From Amia ocellicauda (lineage: Eukaryota > Chordata > Actinopteri > Amiiformes > Amiidae): 64,000 nucleotides of DNA. The translations under genes were made by a program, and so were the position numbers. Positions 14,223 to 34,502 of the stretch are shown piece after piece. Numbering within the stretch: position 1 is the stretch's first letter; the number at the start of each line of letters is the position of its first letter. Below the pieces are notes generated by a model. It saw only the letters and a program-made list of their open reading frames with translations, made no database searches and was not told the DNA's origin. The stretch lies in NCBI RefSeq assembly GCF_036373705.1, contig NC_089856.1, positions 32,584,298-32,648,297 of the forward strand. Direction: 5' to 3'.

Positions 14223-17200
14223 TCCTAGTGACGAGCCAAGATGCTTTTTTTAACAAAATGAACAGCTAAAGTATAAAAACATCCTAATAACTCAAAGTTA
14301 ATATAGAACTAAAACTTTTCAAATTTGAATCTATGGAGATATACGTGTTATTTTATTATTTTAGGAGGGCAATTACAGCTTATCCCACCATTATATAAGC
14401 ATAAAACATCCTCTGCCATTTGCCATCCTAAAAGGCTGTCTCTAATCAGGGTAGTTAATTTTTAATTTAAATGTTGTAAGCAACAGATTAATTCATGTAA
14501 GAAACAGTATAAATATTGTAAGGATTTCTCAAATCACCCTAAATTTGCATCAACCAGCATGACGCCTGGAGGCCGTCATGGTTCGGGGACCACAGTGTGA
14601 GGAGGAAAGATCTATATACAGTATCAGAAGATGTTTATACCTCATTAACCTTCCATCATACTTTTACTGTGTGTCTGGAATATGACAGGGAACAGCTCCA
14701 ATGTACGACAAAACACCTACCTAACCTACAAGCATATAACCTTATGCACATAATAGTCCACTGGGGCCTCCAGTCCTTATAAACACTAGAAGACACCATA
14801 ACGAAATGGAGCCTAGCAATAATTGTTTGCGTGCGTATGTGTGTTTGCAGCATGCTTCAGATCAGGAACATGAATTGGCACACATCCAAACAGAACAATT
14901 TAATTTGGAACAGTTATAATAAACAGTGGTTCTATTAAACTGGATTCTATGCTTTTTCATAAATTTTAATTAGTTTAAAAGTTTTAATTAGAGCAAAATC
15001 TAAAACACATGTAGGATCAAACTAGTAAATGTGATGTACTGGCAGATTTGGGATTATTTATTTTAATCCAGACTTTGCAAGCTCAGGGGGGCTTTTTTTC
15101 CCCCCAAAGTGTAGTAGTAATGAAAAGTCAAAGAATTTGAAAAGGAGATCGATTATCACATCTAGTCTCACTATTATTACTTTGAATCTTCATTAAAGCT
15201 CCTGTGGGGCAAACTAACAGTGAAGGATGCAGACTTTGTCAGCACATCCAGATGTGAAACACAATACTGAACAGGATTTCCGATTCAATAACAGCCTTGA
15301 CAAACAGTATAATCATTCAAAAGGTGCATGAATGTTGAAAGATAATGCTGAGTGTGCAGTAGTGTGTTCAGCTCCCGTCTCTTATTATTATTATTATTAT
15401 TATGATAGATGTAATCTGCTCATTCTCCAGTCAATGAAAGGTTCATTATAACCAAGAGAAATACGTGCCATTGCGATATCTTATTAAGAATCTTAAGGGT
15501 TCATTCATCAAACCATATGTGGGTGACACCAGACCCATAAAAGCAGCAATAATTTCATCCCGTGTTGTCTTTTATTAGAGTATTTCTATATAAAATTCTA
15601 GTACTTTTAAAATGTGAATAATGTCTGCACAAAGTCATAGATAATTACCTCAAAAGAGCCAATCACAAACAAAAATCAATGAAGAAAACCTGGGTAATTT
15701 GTCAATGTCTATTACTCCCCAGGAACAGAATAAGGGCTACAAGGAGAGGGGACCAGTCAACCCATCTTATTAGGGGAGGGTGGGTTGGGGTTAAAGGGGT
15801 TATTGGGGGGTAGGGAGGGGTAAAGAAACGTATTTTCATTTATTTATTTACTTATTGATTTTTTTTTTACCAACTGTTAAAGTGATGTAATAAACAAAGA
15901 TCTTTAACTCCATGCCCAAAATTTTCTATTTATTGCTTTATTGAAATCTGGTAGGCAAATTAAACCTGTCCAAAGGCCCCTAATGAGAAGGAATATCTAG
16001 TATCACTGTTAGGGTGAGGGGGAATGACAGAAGCTGTCCGCACTCCGCCCTTCAATTTTCTTCCCCTCCAGAAACAAACCCCACCTTGGCAGTTCTCACA
16101 AGCAGGGCTCGGATACCATATGTTAGTTGAGGGGGAGGTTTCTGAACTCTTGCAGTTCAGGAGGCTCTCTAAACACAGGCATGATTTAGAGCAGGTTTAT
16201 CTCACAGTCCATTGATCATATGAATATCGCATAGCCTTTTTTGGGCTTAAAAAGTCCCCCAGTTCTTCCACTTGGCCCGGCACATTGTTTAATATTACTG
16301 TACTGCTGATGGGTACATGTACATAGAAAGATGAAGGATGGGCTTTTATAAACAGATAAAAGAGGAGTGCGTGACTCAGAGGTTAACCAGAAGCACAATG
16401 CATTTTGCTACTCCAACACTACTTTTTAGCACTTCCTTCAAGGCATGATAAGGGCTTGTAAGTGAATCCCATGTCTCCAGTTTAATCTGACTCCAGGATT
16501 ACACACATGATAGGATTTATTTTCATGTGTGGTCTATTGCCACAAGACTAGCCTACAAAGTGCTCTTGATACAGTAAACTGTTACTGTGCAGCTGTTCTA
16601 AGTCTCCACCTCACCGTGATTAAATCTAAACAGTATATAAGAAATTTTATTATCCTTTTAGCGGCTCCTCAGTGCATTAAACCATCTTACTTCTATCCCA
16701 TAATTTGTTTTAATCAATTACCCTGCACCATACTTGGAAAATGTTTAAATACACTATGTAAGGCAAGAAATAAAAGAAAAATGCTGCCGAGATCAAAAGT
16801 ATGCAAATTTGTCCTGCATTTTTCACCCTGTATGGTTTCAACTAGTAAATGTAGTCACTCAAAGCTGGGATTAAACAGACAATTCTGTTTAGTCAATCAC
16901 CATTGATAGACATAGTCAAATCGAGTCCCGTTTAAAAAGTGCTTCTTCTGAAGAGATAGGAGTTTTGGAAGAGTCATTAAGAATGAGATTGAGATTAAAA
17001 AGCTTATATTAACAGTCAGAATATGGTTCATGTTTTCTGTACTGTGGCTGTATACAAAATTATTATTCAGACTACCAGTGTTGTATAAGCTTCAAATAAT
17101 GCAGTTAGTGGGTGTTTAAACAGTAGAAGAGTTTTCCAGTGATGGCCTTTGTTGTGATGCTCATGCACGATCTGTGCAGGTAACATTGGTTTGTTGATTA

Positions 17201-18979
17201 TTAAAATTTCCTTCAAAATAAAAACTGTCAGTGGCATCTATTAACCTGCCCCATTTGATATCACCACTGTAAAAATATAATTACTTTATTAAAACAGTGC
17301 TGATTTTTTGGTTTCTACGTCAGTTAACCCAGAAACTATACAAATAATGAAAATCATATGAAAATACAGAGAATCTGTAGTCTTAAATGAGGAGTAAGTT
17401 TCCACGACTATTCAATTAAAACTAAGCTAATGGAGCTTGAAATTTCAGTAACAAACACCAAAGACACTTAAGTGTGCATTTCACCTGTAAGATGTAACAA
17501 CCTAGGGTTATATAAGACTTCATGAAATCACAGCCTTGCATTCTATCTGTACTGCAGACGAATAGAACGAATTAAATTGCACATAAACCAATAAATCGAA
17601 GAGACCCCACTTAAAAACCTAATAAAATTAATTTAACAAGGTAGGGTCACTTAAAATAATGTTTACATAAAAATGTCTACACAGACCTCCACAATGGTCA
17701 AGGACTACCATAGCTTTGTTTATATTATGTAATAGACAGTTATTTTAACACTAATAACTCCTTAAAGCAACAACAACATGCCCCATATAAAATAAAGCAC
17801 TGCAGGAGAGCAAAGAAAAGTTGAAAACTAGTATACAAGAAGGTTCTGTTGTATTAATAGATCTTCAAGAGAATCACAAATGTTGAAAGCACAACTGTTT
17901 TAAATGTATGGACTAGACCAGAGGCTCTCAAATTGTGGTCTTTAGGCTACCTCTTGTGAGAGTGAGATTTCATAAAGTGAGATTTATGAAAGCAGGAATG
18001 GTCTAAAAGTAACATTTTGACTAATTTTGCTACAGCTATATTCCCCAAGTAATGTTAGGCTTTGAGATTCAAGTTAATTAAGATATGTAGATTCAGATTT
18101 CAGTGTTGTCTGAAGCTGGGGTTCTGGCTACTATTAGGGCTAATATTGGGGAAGGCATCGTACTGGTGTTATACTACAGTGTATAGCGTTAAGACTTTTG
18201 TATGGCACTGCAATACAGCATTATAGTCCAGAAGATTACTTCGTTGGTAGGGTAATTAACTGTTATTCTTGTATAAGCTGTGGAGTTAAAATTTTGCAGT
18301 AAATTGTTTTTATAATAATAATAATAAAGGATGACATCGTTGCCTAACGTTTCAGATTACTAGTTGGTCAATTTGTAGAATATCTTTTTGAAAATGTAGC
18401 CTATATAACAGTGGTAGTGACCAAGTTAAGCCGAGTTAATAAGGGAATTCTACTGGAATGTTGTATACAGGTACCATATACTAAGACATCAGTGTCTGAC
18501 ATATTTCTGAGAAAGTACGGCTTTGTGCTTTTCCACTGAAGCAATTGCAAATCAGGTTGTTATCGCCACACTGAAAATAATTTATACAAGCGGTCTGCAT
18601 TTCATACATGCAGAAATGCTTTTATGTTTAATCTCGTAGAAGAGGGCAGTGAACAAAAATTGAATACAGAAAATGTTAGCAAATGGCCAGATTTTTGTAT
18701 GGTAGACATCTGTATTAAATCGTTATCCACCCAAAACAACACTATTGGGAAAAATGTCATCTCAATGTATTACTGCATAAGCCTTGTAACAAAGTGCAAA
18801 AATATAAAATACCTTTCTGAAACAGTGTACTTGCTCCATCAGTACTGTAATGAAAACTAATCTTTAAATCTTGGCTTACAGCATACATTAATAGCAATAT
18901 AAAGCCTGTAACAGGATAGAGTTAATCTCACTTGATTCCAGAGGATTCCTTTTACAACACCTTGCAGTAATATTAATAA
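14223..18979. other. Non-coding DNA, inferred PSMD1 intron
   Basis: Searched on the minus strand for further PSMD1 exons and on both strands for others; none found. It is AT-rich with short ATT and poly-T tracts. Open frames such as 16529-16906 have no recognisable domain. Confidence 0.5.
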
Positions 18980-19236
18980 CAGTGTTTCCCACAGCCCACC
19001 TGGCCAAAAATCAGTGCCACCTGGGAAAAAAAAAAAAGTGTGAACCCCCTCCTCTTCTTTCTTTGAAGTACATGCACACATGCTCCAGCTCCAGCTCCAG
19101 CCCCCACCCCCACCCCCTCCACACACACACAAGGCTAAACCCCCTCTGCAAGGAACCATACCCCCCTGCTAGATAATCCACGATCACCCCCCCAAACAGA
19201 CTGCCTTACCTATGCACATTTCTGTGGGAAACCCTG
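18980..19236. mobile_element. Short hAT-like MITE with CAGTGTTTCCC-type ends
   Basis: Ends are inverted copies: CAGTGTTTCCCACAG at the left and the complement of CAGGGTTTCCCACAG at the right, 14 of 15 bases alike. Such ends occur on non-autonomous hAT-type elements in fish genomes. The interior has a poly-A run and a CT/CCA-rich low-complexity stretch. I could not find a clean 8-bp flanking duplication, so family assignment is tentative. Confidence 0.45.
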
Positions 19237-19731
19237 AATAAGCATGTCAAGAGATGGAGAACCTTCTATGGTAATTTCCTAACTAAGCACTTTGGTTTAC
19301 CCAACCAGCTTACATCAAATGAAAGTCCCATGTACCCATTTGAAAAATCTCGGTAAATCAGACAAAGGAAACAGGTTTACAGCAGCAAAAGGTGGGTATA
19401 ACCACTGGCAATCAGCAATGGAAAATGCATTTCCATAAATCACAAGCCTGAGAGGAAGTGATCAATTCTGCCGTTTGTTTTGGGTGTTAAAATGAAGGCG
19501 AGAACATAAACCGCTAGTGGAATCTATGCGCAGAAATGCTGTCAAAACCTATTTGGAAAATATTCCAAAACTATGGGAGGAATTTTCCTTTTGTGTATAC
19601 ACATATGGGCCAATTAATCAAAGCTGGCACTAGAGTAGTCTGGGAGTAATCTTCACTATGTGTACTCAGCAGAGACACCCAATGGGCATGATGGGAATGA
19701 CAGTAAGAGGCACAGTAGATCTGGACCGTAC

Positions 19732-26507
<6,776 letters not shown>

Positions 26508-28799
26508 GTTTGCTCGGGATCCTGTCTCGCTTCCCCGGTCTCCAGGAATCAAAATATGTTCGGAAGCAAAGAAAACAAAAAACTGTTTTCGAAACCAATA
26601 GCCCACCTCCCGGTAACTACTGGGCGACACTTTATCCTGCAAATTTTTAATTCACAAAGAAAGTCCCTAGGCAAGTTGGGTCCTTTCAACGACGGTGACT
26701 GTCCTTTTTAGTGCCTGAACGCGTTATTACACGTTTTGTTTGAAATAATGTATATTTACATTAAAATATACAGGCTTAACAAAATCTATATATATATCTA
26801 TATATAGGTCTATACGAAAAATCTATTCTTAACTAATTTATATTAAAGTTAACTCATCTTTTTTCTATGGCTTACTTTGCAACCTCTACAAAATGTCGCC
26901 AAACAGCCTAGCCAATGAAATGTCTTTTCTGGCGTTAATAATTTCTGAACAGCTCCCTCTGGTGACTGGAGGATGTTCTGAGCGAATAAAATGAACTGTG
27001 GGTGCCTTGCTCTCACAAAAAGATTTGAAGTATACAGCTGTGCGCATTTTGTAGGTTATTTGTAATCGCCGACATTGTAATAATTCCTATAAAATGTGTA
27101 AGATTGAATCCTATGAGTTGTATAGTCAAGATACATATTTTTCCACTTTGGAAACAAAACAACTAATTCAAGTGGATCTTACATAAGCGCAATTGTAACT
27201 GCCTATTGCAAGACCATTATTATTATTATTATTGTTGTTGTTATTATTTGGTGTCCTGGTGTTGTTGAAACTCTTCTCACTTCAGATTACTTCAGAAATG
27301 TACAGAAATACAATGTGAATGTAATGTGTAAAGTTGGGGAAACATTTTATTTCTGCTGTAGGAAGTTTTGAGAGATTCCAATTCTGGCTGAAAACAGTGA
27401 TAAGGCAGACTGGAAAAATAAAAACTAGCAATAAAAACATAATTTGAGCTTGATATGACAAACACAGACATACACAGAACAGCTTTAATTTAGAAATTTA
27501 ATCAAATTAAATAAGACAAATAGCAGCATTTTGTAACACATATTAAAACAGTTTTACACAGATTAAAAAATATTAAAGTAGACTAAACTATTTGATAACC
27601 AAAACTGCTATTTTGTAAGATTAGCACATGAATAAAATAATGTGTAACATAGCAGTAATTCTATGAATTAGAAAACATTATACACAAGATTAATTCAAAA
27701 TGTTGTCACTTCAAAAGAGTAGATTTGCACTTTCAATGTTTTGGTTTTTCATCATTGCTTTCCATCATGCTTACTAGCTGATCACTGATTTGGGGCTTAA
27801 GCTTCAATGTTTATAGCAATTTATAGTTAGCAATACAACAATTATGTAAAAGGTGTAAGTATAAAACAACTTTCTTTAAAAATAGAAGCAATACATCCAA
27901 TGATATAAAAAAAATAATAATAAAAAAAATAATCCTGAACATTATGTACCAATACACTGATCTGACTAAAGATCTGGATTATTACTTACTAGCAGAAATC
28001 ATTGTAAACTCTCTTAGAGTTGAATCAATCTTCCACAACTCTGAACATCACCAGAAAGACACTGACAGTTGTTACATAGTTACATTTTTCTTCTAATCGG
28101 ATATGTTCAGATACCAGAAGCACTATAAATAAATTACACCTCAACAGTAAATTAGATGCAATTATAATTGGTTATCACTGCAAAGCAATAATTTAACAAA
28201 TAAGATTAGAAAACTTGAAACTTCTGCCAAATGAAGGAATTACAGGCTAGCAGATTGGATCTAAGCTTTGATTTAATCCAGATCTAGATTTCTCTACCGG
28301 AAGTTTGTCAGCATATTTGTATATAGTTCTCAACCTCTGGCACATGTTATAATATCAACATGGCATCATATAAGTTCATAGTGGATTCATAATACTGTAT
28401 ATTGATACTGAGACAGATTACAGAGGGATACAGTAAGGTGCATCTATTGCAGATATATGCTTGTGAAGGGGCTCTGAGATTTTGGAAATTTTAGACGTTT
28501 TCCAGTACTTAAAGTATCTCCTTTTAAAGTCCTCAGTGCGCACAGGCCTGTGTGATCACAGAAGAAGGGTCAGGATAAGTTACTATTTGAGATACTGGAG
28601 CAGTTCTTTAGTCTTTGTTACTGTACGTAACAGGGTCTCTTTCACCAGCTCGGCATTTCACTAGTATTCAAATATGTTCAATTGTGCAAATTATTAAATC
28701 ACAGGTTCCAGTCACGTCACATTTAATTAGGGTCTGGAAGTATCCTTGTACATGCTGGATCCTGAAGGGTGCTGGCATTAGTGGTTGCCTAGGAGATGT
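26508..28799. other. PSMD1 5' region and C2orf72 3' region
   Basis: No conserved coding sequence. The PSMD1 promoter and 5' UTR must lie just right of 26507 (minus-strand gene), and the C2orf72 3' UTR left of 28800. AT-rich, with an ATT/GTT repeat at about 27220-27248. Confidence 0.5.
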
Positions 28800-30865
28800 T
28801 TAAGTCTGGCTCTCATGTCTGTTGGCTCTGCATTCAACCTGTTGGAGATCAGAGATGGAGACGGTCTTCAGTGGGATTCCTTCTTCCTTACTTTGGGGTT
28901 TATCTAAAGGAAAGCCCATGAGAAAAATCATATATACATCATTCAAGTCAACTCCCATCTATGTCACAGGTCAAAGAATAATAATAATAATAATAATATT
29001 ATTTATTAGCAGAATAATACAACTTCCTGAACATTACATTACTTGCACCTTGTCTCCCCATAATAGACTTGTCCATGGCATTAAAATGTAATAATAACAG
29101 ATAAACATACTGAAAGGGTTTTTCCACACACAACAGTAAAATACAATGTGTGTTCAGGAATGACAAGCACTCAGATAGGAATTATTTGATGCACTTTTGT
29201 ATTATTACATGTACACAAGGGAATTGCACAAGAGTAGGAATACACAGTGATTTAAACTAAACTACGTTTAAGAAGAATAGTATACATCATACAAAGCAAT
29301 AACTTCATCCTTAATGGTGCACTGGAATTAGTACCTTGGCGTCTGTTTACTGAGGTGCTGTGGTCACATCTCCTTTGATTTGTTCTGCACCAGGGGAAAC
29401 ACTGCAATACTCCAGGGAGGGCAGTCTCATCTCCTTTGTCGTCATCTACAAGGGGAATGTGTAAAATATTGCTGTGTGTAGAAGCAGATCTGTATGTTTT
29501 CCCTGTCCCCCTTCATATGAAAAGTGTCACTTATATCTGCAATACTGGGCAGTTCACAGTCACTTGTGAGAAGTTAAAAGATGTGGAAAAACATCACTTT
29601 TTAACACACTTCCCTGGGTTTAAGAGTAACTTCAATTATTTTATAAAAATGCATCTACATTATTTTGCCCCAGATCAATAGATCAATACTTTGACATAAT
29701 TTGAGAATGGTGGTGAAATAACAGAGAAGCCTAAATAAATCTATATGATTAAAGGTATTTAATTGAATACCATGCTATGAATATCCTTTGCACAAAATCC
29801 ATCATTTATATATTAAAAAATATATTTTGCTCTTATCTATATTGTAAACGAATAGGTGCAAAGTTACCAGCAGGCCACTGTAATATACTAACGGCCATAT
29901 CAAATGATTACTGTTAAACAGATTAGTCTAAATTATAATACCCTTCATCTGTAACACTAATGTCATGCTGAATACTGTCTCCTCCCCATGATACACTACT
30001 AACCTGGGTGAGAAGGAGTTAACTATAATGCAAGTGTATTAAATATCTGACCTGTACAAAGGGAGGCTTGCAGAGCCTTGCACAGATTTCTCTTGATCTC
30101 CAGCGTCCCGTCTGTGTTGTTGGGTATGAAGGGGCCGACCCACACCGACTCCCGAGGCTGCTTTCTGAACACCGACCGCAACATGTGATCCAGATCCCGG
30201 ACGGATTGGTGGGTCTCTCCGCTCTCGGCACTGGCGTGGAGCAGCCCGAGCACCGCCGGCCGCTCACCAGCTCCCCGGCTGCGACCTCGGACGTCCTTCA
30301 GGATCTCTTTCAGGCGCATTTTGTTCCCCTTGCTATTCACAAACTCGTGTCTGAATAGAAATACTATGAGCGCAAAGTTTATGGGCCGCTCTCCCGCAGG
30401 ACACGTCTTGCTGGTTGCCGGGTGCTCCCTTCTCCCTTGTGGAGGCCGGTCATCCAATTCCCCCGGCCTCCCAGCTGGAGATGGTTCGGCCTTTGGCTTT
30501 GGGGTCCACGGTGTGTGGGGTGCACGGTTACCCGCACAGTGGCTGCCTGGCTCGTTTTCGTCTCCACTTTTCCTTTCGTCGCTCCGGCTTGGAAAACTAG
30601 CCGTGCCGTTGTGGTGAGTCGAGGCGTTTGCATCTCCAGCGCCCTGCGTCGCACTGCTGCTACTGCTGGGTGTATCCACGCAAGCGGCATGAAACACGTC
30701 CTTTAAAAACTCTGTAAACACGCAGGGCTGTTTGCCGCTTTCGCCCTCATACGCGTCGGTCACCAGGAAAATGCGCTCTTTACCCCCGATCTCGGCCAAA
30801 ACTCGCAGGAACTCTGCCTCTTCCAGCGGCTGTGGGTCTCCAGGTGAATCCTTCTGATCTGCCAT
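28800..30865 (-). CDS. C2orf72: C2orf72 homologue, 3-exon model
   Basis: Uncharacterised vertebrate protein family; no function is established to my knowledge. Exon 1 is 30052-30865 (ATG at 30865, MADQKD), exon 2 29335-29445, exon 3 28800-28903. Donors are GTCAGA and GTACTA, acceptors CTTGTAG and CCTTTAG; phases agree and give about 342 aa. Exon 1 is GC-rich. It has a conserved-looking N-terminal block (residues 1-65), a low-complexity Ser/Pro/Gly linker, then a globular part with INFALIVFLFRHEFV and VWVGPFIPN. Exon 2 holds LQCFPW and exon 3 is polar with IPLKTVSISDLQQ. Identification rests on remembered similarity of the globular part and on position: directly upstream of PSMD1 on the same strand, as in human. 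Exon 1 is well supported, exon 2 fairly well, exon 3 less so. Confidence 0.7.
28976..29000. repeat. (ATA)n microsatellite
   Basis: Short trinucleotide run in C2orf72 intron 2, followed by a TTATTTATTAGCAGA sequence like the repeat at about 33.8 kb. Confidence 0.8.
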
Positions 30866-33800
30866 CTCTGATTTCAAATACTCACCGAGCAAAACGCCCA
30901 GCAGAAAATGTATTTGACCGGTTATTTAGTATGTAGCCGACATCCTGCTTACACTGTAAACTCAGTCATCTGAAATGAATGACCAGCAGCACCCGGGGGG
31001 ACCAGCTGTGCCGGGGCGCTGATAGATCAGTAATTGGCCACAATGTGGAGGCGGGCAGACACGTCCGCAGTTGAAGAGCCAGTATTTAAACACAGGCTGG
31101 CCATTAAAAAAGTGTCAGATGTGTTTTTTTTTTTTTTTTTTTTCTTGTTCTGTTTGTTTGTTGTAAAAGAAGTGCTCTGTGCATAAGCTAAAACGCTACA
31201 ATACGTTAGGGACGTTAGCTGCCACTTATTTGTTTATGCACTGTATGAAAAAAACATTTTAGGCTGTCTCCAATTATTCATAGTTTTAGACAAATTGTTC
31301 TCATGCATCCCCCCCCCCCCCCCCACACCCCTTTTTTATTCTTCACGTGATTGTGAAAAAATGTAGGTATATGAAAATGTTAAAATCGGTTTAGTTGAAG
31401 TGGGTGGATGTTCTGGTACTTGCAGACAGTATGAATGATCATTGTTCTGTGGGGATTGGGTATGAACCTCTGTTGTCTGGGACTATCTGTAACAATAATA
31501 GTTGTATGTTGTCATTTACATGATCAATAAACTGTTTAATGTAGATCAATAATTAATTAAGCATCCATGCCAGTCTTTGATTAAGTGTAACAGAATGCTA
31601 AACATTCAATGTGTTTAAGCAAGACATTAAAATGCAAACAAGGTCAATGGGGCCTTGAGGTGTGGTGTGCTCTACAGGTAGATACAATGGAAAAAGAGAG
31701 GTTGAGTGAATTGGAGGCTAGATCCTGACATTCAAGTGATCTATATAGTACTGTGTGGTATCTCGATGTGATATTCCATGATTGAGTAAGCTGATAACCA
31801 ATGGGTGGACTTGGTGGTGACCATGGTGTATCTGGATGGTGACTGGTAACCTGAGGTTAAATGTATAGAAATACACAGTATAATTTGGCATAACTTCAAT
31901 AACTAACACTAGTTATCAGAGCTGGTGAGTGGGTCAGAAAGGGGGGATAACTGTACTGCGAGGGGGACAAACTGTTACACAAAACCATGACAATTGAAAG
32001 TTGTTAATAAGTATAACCATTGCAAGTGATGCATGTGTAAATAATTAATAGGTATTTCTAGAGACCCCTCCCCTCCCACAAACACACACACATACACACA
32101 CAATGGAACATTGAGGTATTTGTTCACAAGTAAAATGTGAATCAGATATCAAACTACAACCAATTGAAATTATACTTTCTGTAGTTTTCTTAGTTTCTCT
32201 CAGCTGTTTTAATATTAATTTAAAAATATACTTTATATTTGCCTTCAAATTTGTACTGGAATTAATTTTAAGGTTTTCTTGCAGTTAGATTCCCCAGCTA
32301 ACTTTGACTTCCATTAGCATTAAGATTGCATTTGTGTTAGTCGAGATGGGTTAAGTTGCAGATTGGCTGTGATTAATATCAATAAGGTTGACATGTACAA
32401 GTTGTGATTCTATTTACAGTATATCCCAGCACCACTGGATTACATCAAAACAATAATTGATTGAGGACAAATGCAATTTAATTTCTCAAACACCTATGAA
32501 TTAAACTAGTGATTAGCTTATGCACAGCCTCCTGCCCAGGTCTTGCCTTCAGTTAGACTCATCATCTATCAACAGCTTAAATGGTAGGATAGGAATATAG
32601 AAAAAGGACAAAGAGCAAATCATCTAATAGAACAACATGTTTATAATGTAGTGATTTAAGCAAATCTCGAAACTTTACTAGACAGTTTATAAATGGTGTT
32701 TTCCTGACTGAACTGTTTAGCAATTAGATTAAATTAAACAAAGAAACACACACTTAAGTGTTAATGGTTTTGAAGTGAAGAACCGCTTAGTGGGGAGGTC
32801 TGACTCAGTTGTCCAGTTCTTTCCCTGCCAGCCATCTCACAGAAATGCTTTTATCTATCCCAGGAAACTGAAGTATCATCTTTAGAAGAAAATGGAAGAA
32901 GAAAGCAGATGTTATTGTTGTTAGTTTTGACACAGATACTTGTCACTCAAATGACACTGGAAACCAAAAGGAACAATTGTAAAATACATTCAGCTGAAGT
33001 AACACTGACAAAATTGACGTTGTCTTACTAACAAGAAAACAAACTACATTAATCATGATTGTGACACCACCTTTCATTAATTTCTAACCATTGTTTTCAG
33101 TACAGCAACATGTATATTTGTTTCGGGGTAATTTGTGTGTGTGTTTGTGATAGTGGCAAAACCCCCAGCCTTTGCTTCTCTGAGATAAATTTGGTTAGTT
33201 TTTTTTTTCTGAGGGAGCTCATGCCATGTCAATTTAATCTGCTTGTCACCTGCTGTCCTTGTTGCCAAAATGCAGCTCGTCATTCTCTAGACCAACTGAC
33301 AAAAACAACTGATCTACAATTTTAATAAGAACATTTTGTATATATATATCAGCATTTCGGCATCTATTAAGCCAGCAAATAATTACCTCTTGATTATATG
33401 TAAACATTCTTCCATTCATATGTCCCGTACTGTGATGTGAAGCAAGCGGCAGTAGTCTGTACTTTTACTGATATGTTGGTCTGGAGTTGTAAATGATTAA
33501 TTGAGTGCAAAGATAAATCAGAGAAATCCTCAACAGAAAAAAACATCAATGTAAACAGTAAAGATCTGAAGCAAGGTTGAACTTTGCCACAATGATGATA
33601 TCAAGGCTGGACTGTCAGTGTATAATTATTCCTCATAATATGACTGCAAAGCAACAAACAACAACTGTATAACTCACATCATCAATTCTATTATTTCCCA
33701 ACACATTGAGCACAAATAATAGATTCCAGGTTACAATTAAAATACATAGTATGTTATTATTGTGTATTATTATTATTTATTTATTAGCAGACACCCTTAA

Positions 33801-34140
33801 AAAAGGGGGAATTACAAAATATATGTATGTATATACGTATTTATGTATCTTCTTGGCAGATGCTTTCAGGGCGATTTACAGTTTACACAAGCATTACAAA
33901 AGTGCACTAGTATCAACACAAAATACAAATGCATTATGCACTGTAAAAACAAAAACAAAACAAAAAACTGTAATTGCAGTTACATATTTTTGGACTGCTT
34001 TTGCTTGTGGCAAATTAAGGTTACATTTTAGGGGATCAAAAAATATGCTGTTGCCCTCTGTGCAGTACAGCAGAGTACAATAAAGTGGGCTGTAATCCAG
34101 ATAAAAAGGAAAAACATTTAAAATTGACTAAGTTACTGAC
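30866..34140. other. Intergenic DNA with homopolymer tracts
   Basis: C2orf72 promoter side and 3' side of the mucin-like gene. A poly-T run lies at about 31121-31143 and a poly-C run at about 31310-31324. One or more 3' exons of the mucin-like gene may lie here, because its last identified exon ends in a donor site, but none could be recognised. Small open frames look like chance. Confidence 0.4.
33765..33960 (+). repeat. Degenerate interspersed repeat with AGCAGAC...CTT modules
   Basis: Contains TTTATTAGCAGACACCCTT and, 60 bases on, TTGGCAGATGCTTTCAGGG followed by CGATTTACAGTTTACACAAG. These look like two diverged copies of a short module common in fish interspersed repeats (GCAGACGCTTT...GCGACTTACA). 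Boundaries are not visible. Confidence 0.4.
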
Positions 34141-34467
34141 CTGTGTTATGAAGGCAACTACTGTGTCGTAGTATTTGAAATCTCTCGTGCCACGAAGTGA
34201 TACCTGAAGAATTGCTCGAACATTCTCTACCAAAACATAAAGTAAAAATCAATCAGTCAATCAATCAAAGTTTGATTTAAAACTCACACTGTCACCTCAG
34301 ATTCTTTTTTATGTTATTTTAAAAGACAGTTAGCCATATGCATTATTGGCTAAATAACATAACGCTTTCAATTAATTAGCATAAAAACTATTATTTAATA
34401 CTGCTAATTTGTTACAACAGATGTATGTATTTCCCACATATAACAAACAAACAAACAAACAAACAAA

Positions 34468-34502
<35 letters not shown>

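Noticed and set aside
14566..14589. Short palindrome (CATGACG...CGTCATG)
   Set aside because: Seven-base arms with no supporting context; expected by chance in 64 kb.
16529..16906. 125-codon open frame downstream of HTR2B
   Set aside because: No family resemblance and no neighbouring exons; position is inside the inferred PSMD1 intron.
18982..19176. Ser/His/Pro-rich open frame
   Set aside because: Created by CT/CCA low-complexity sequence within a MITE-like element.
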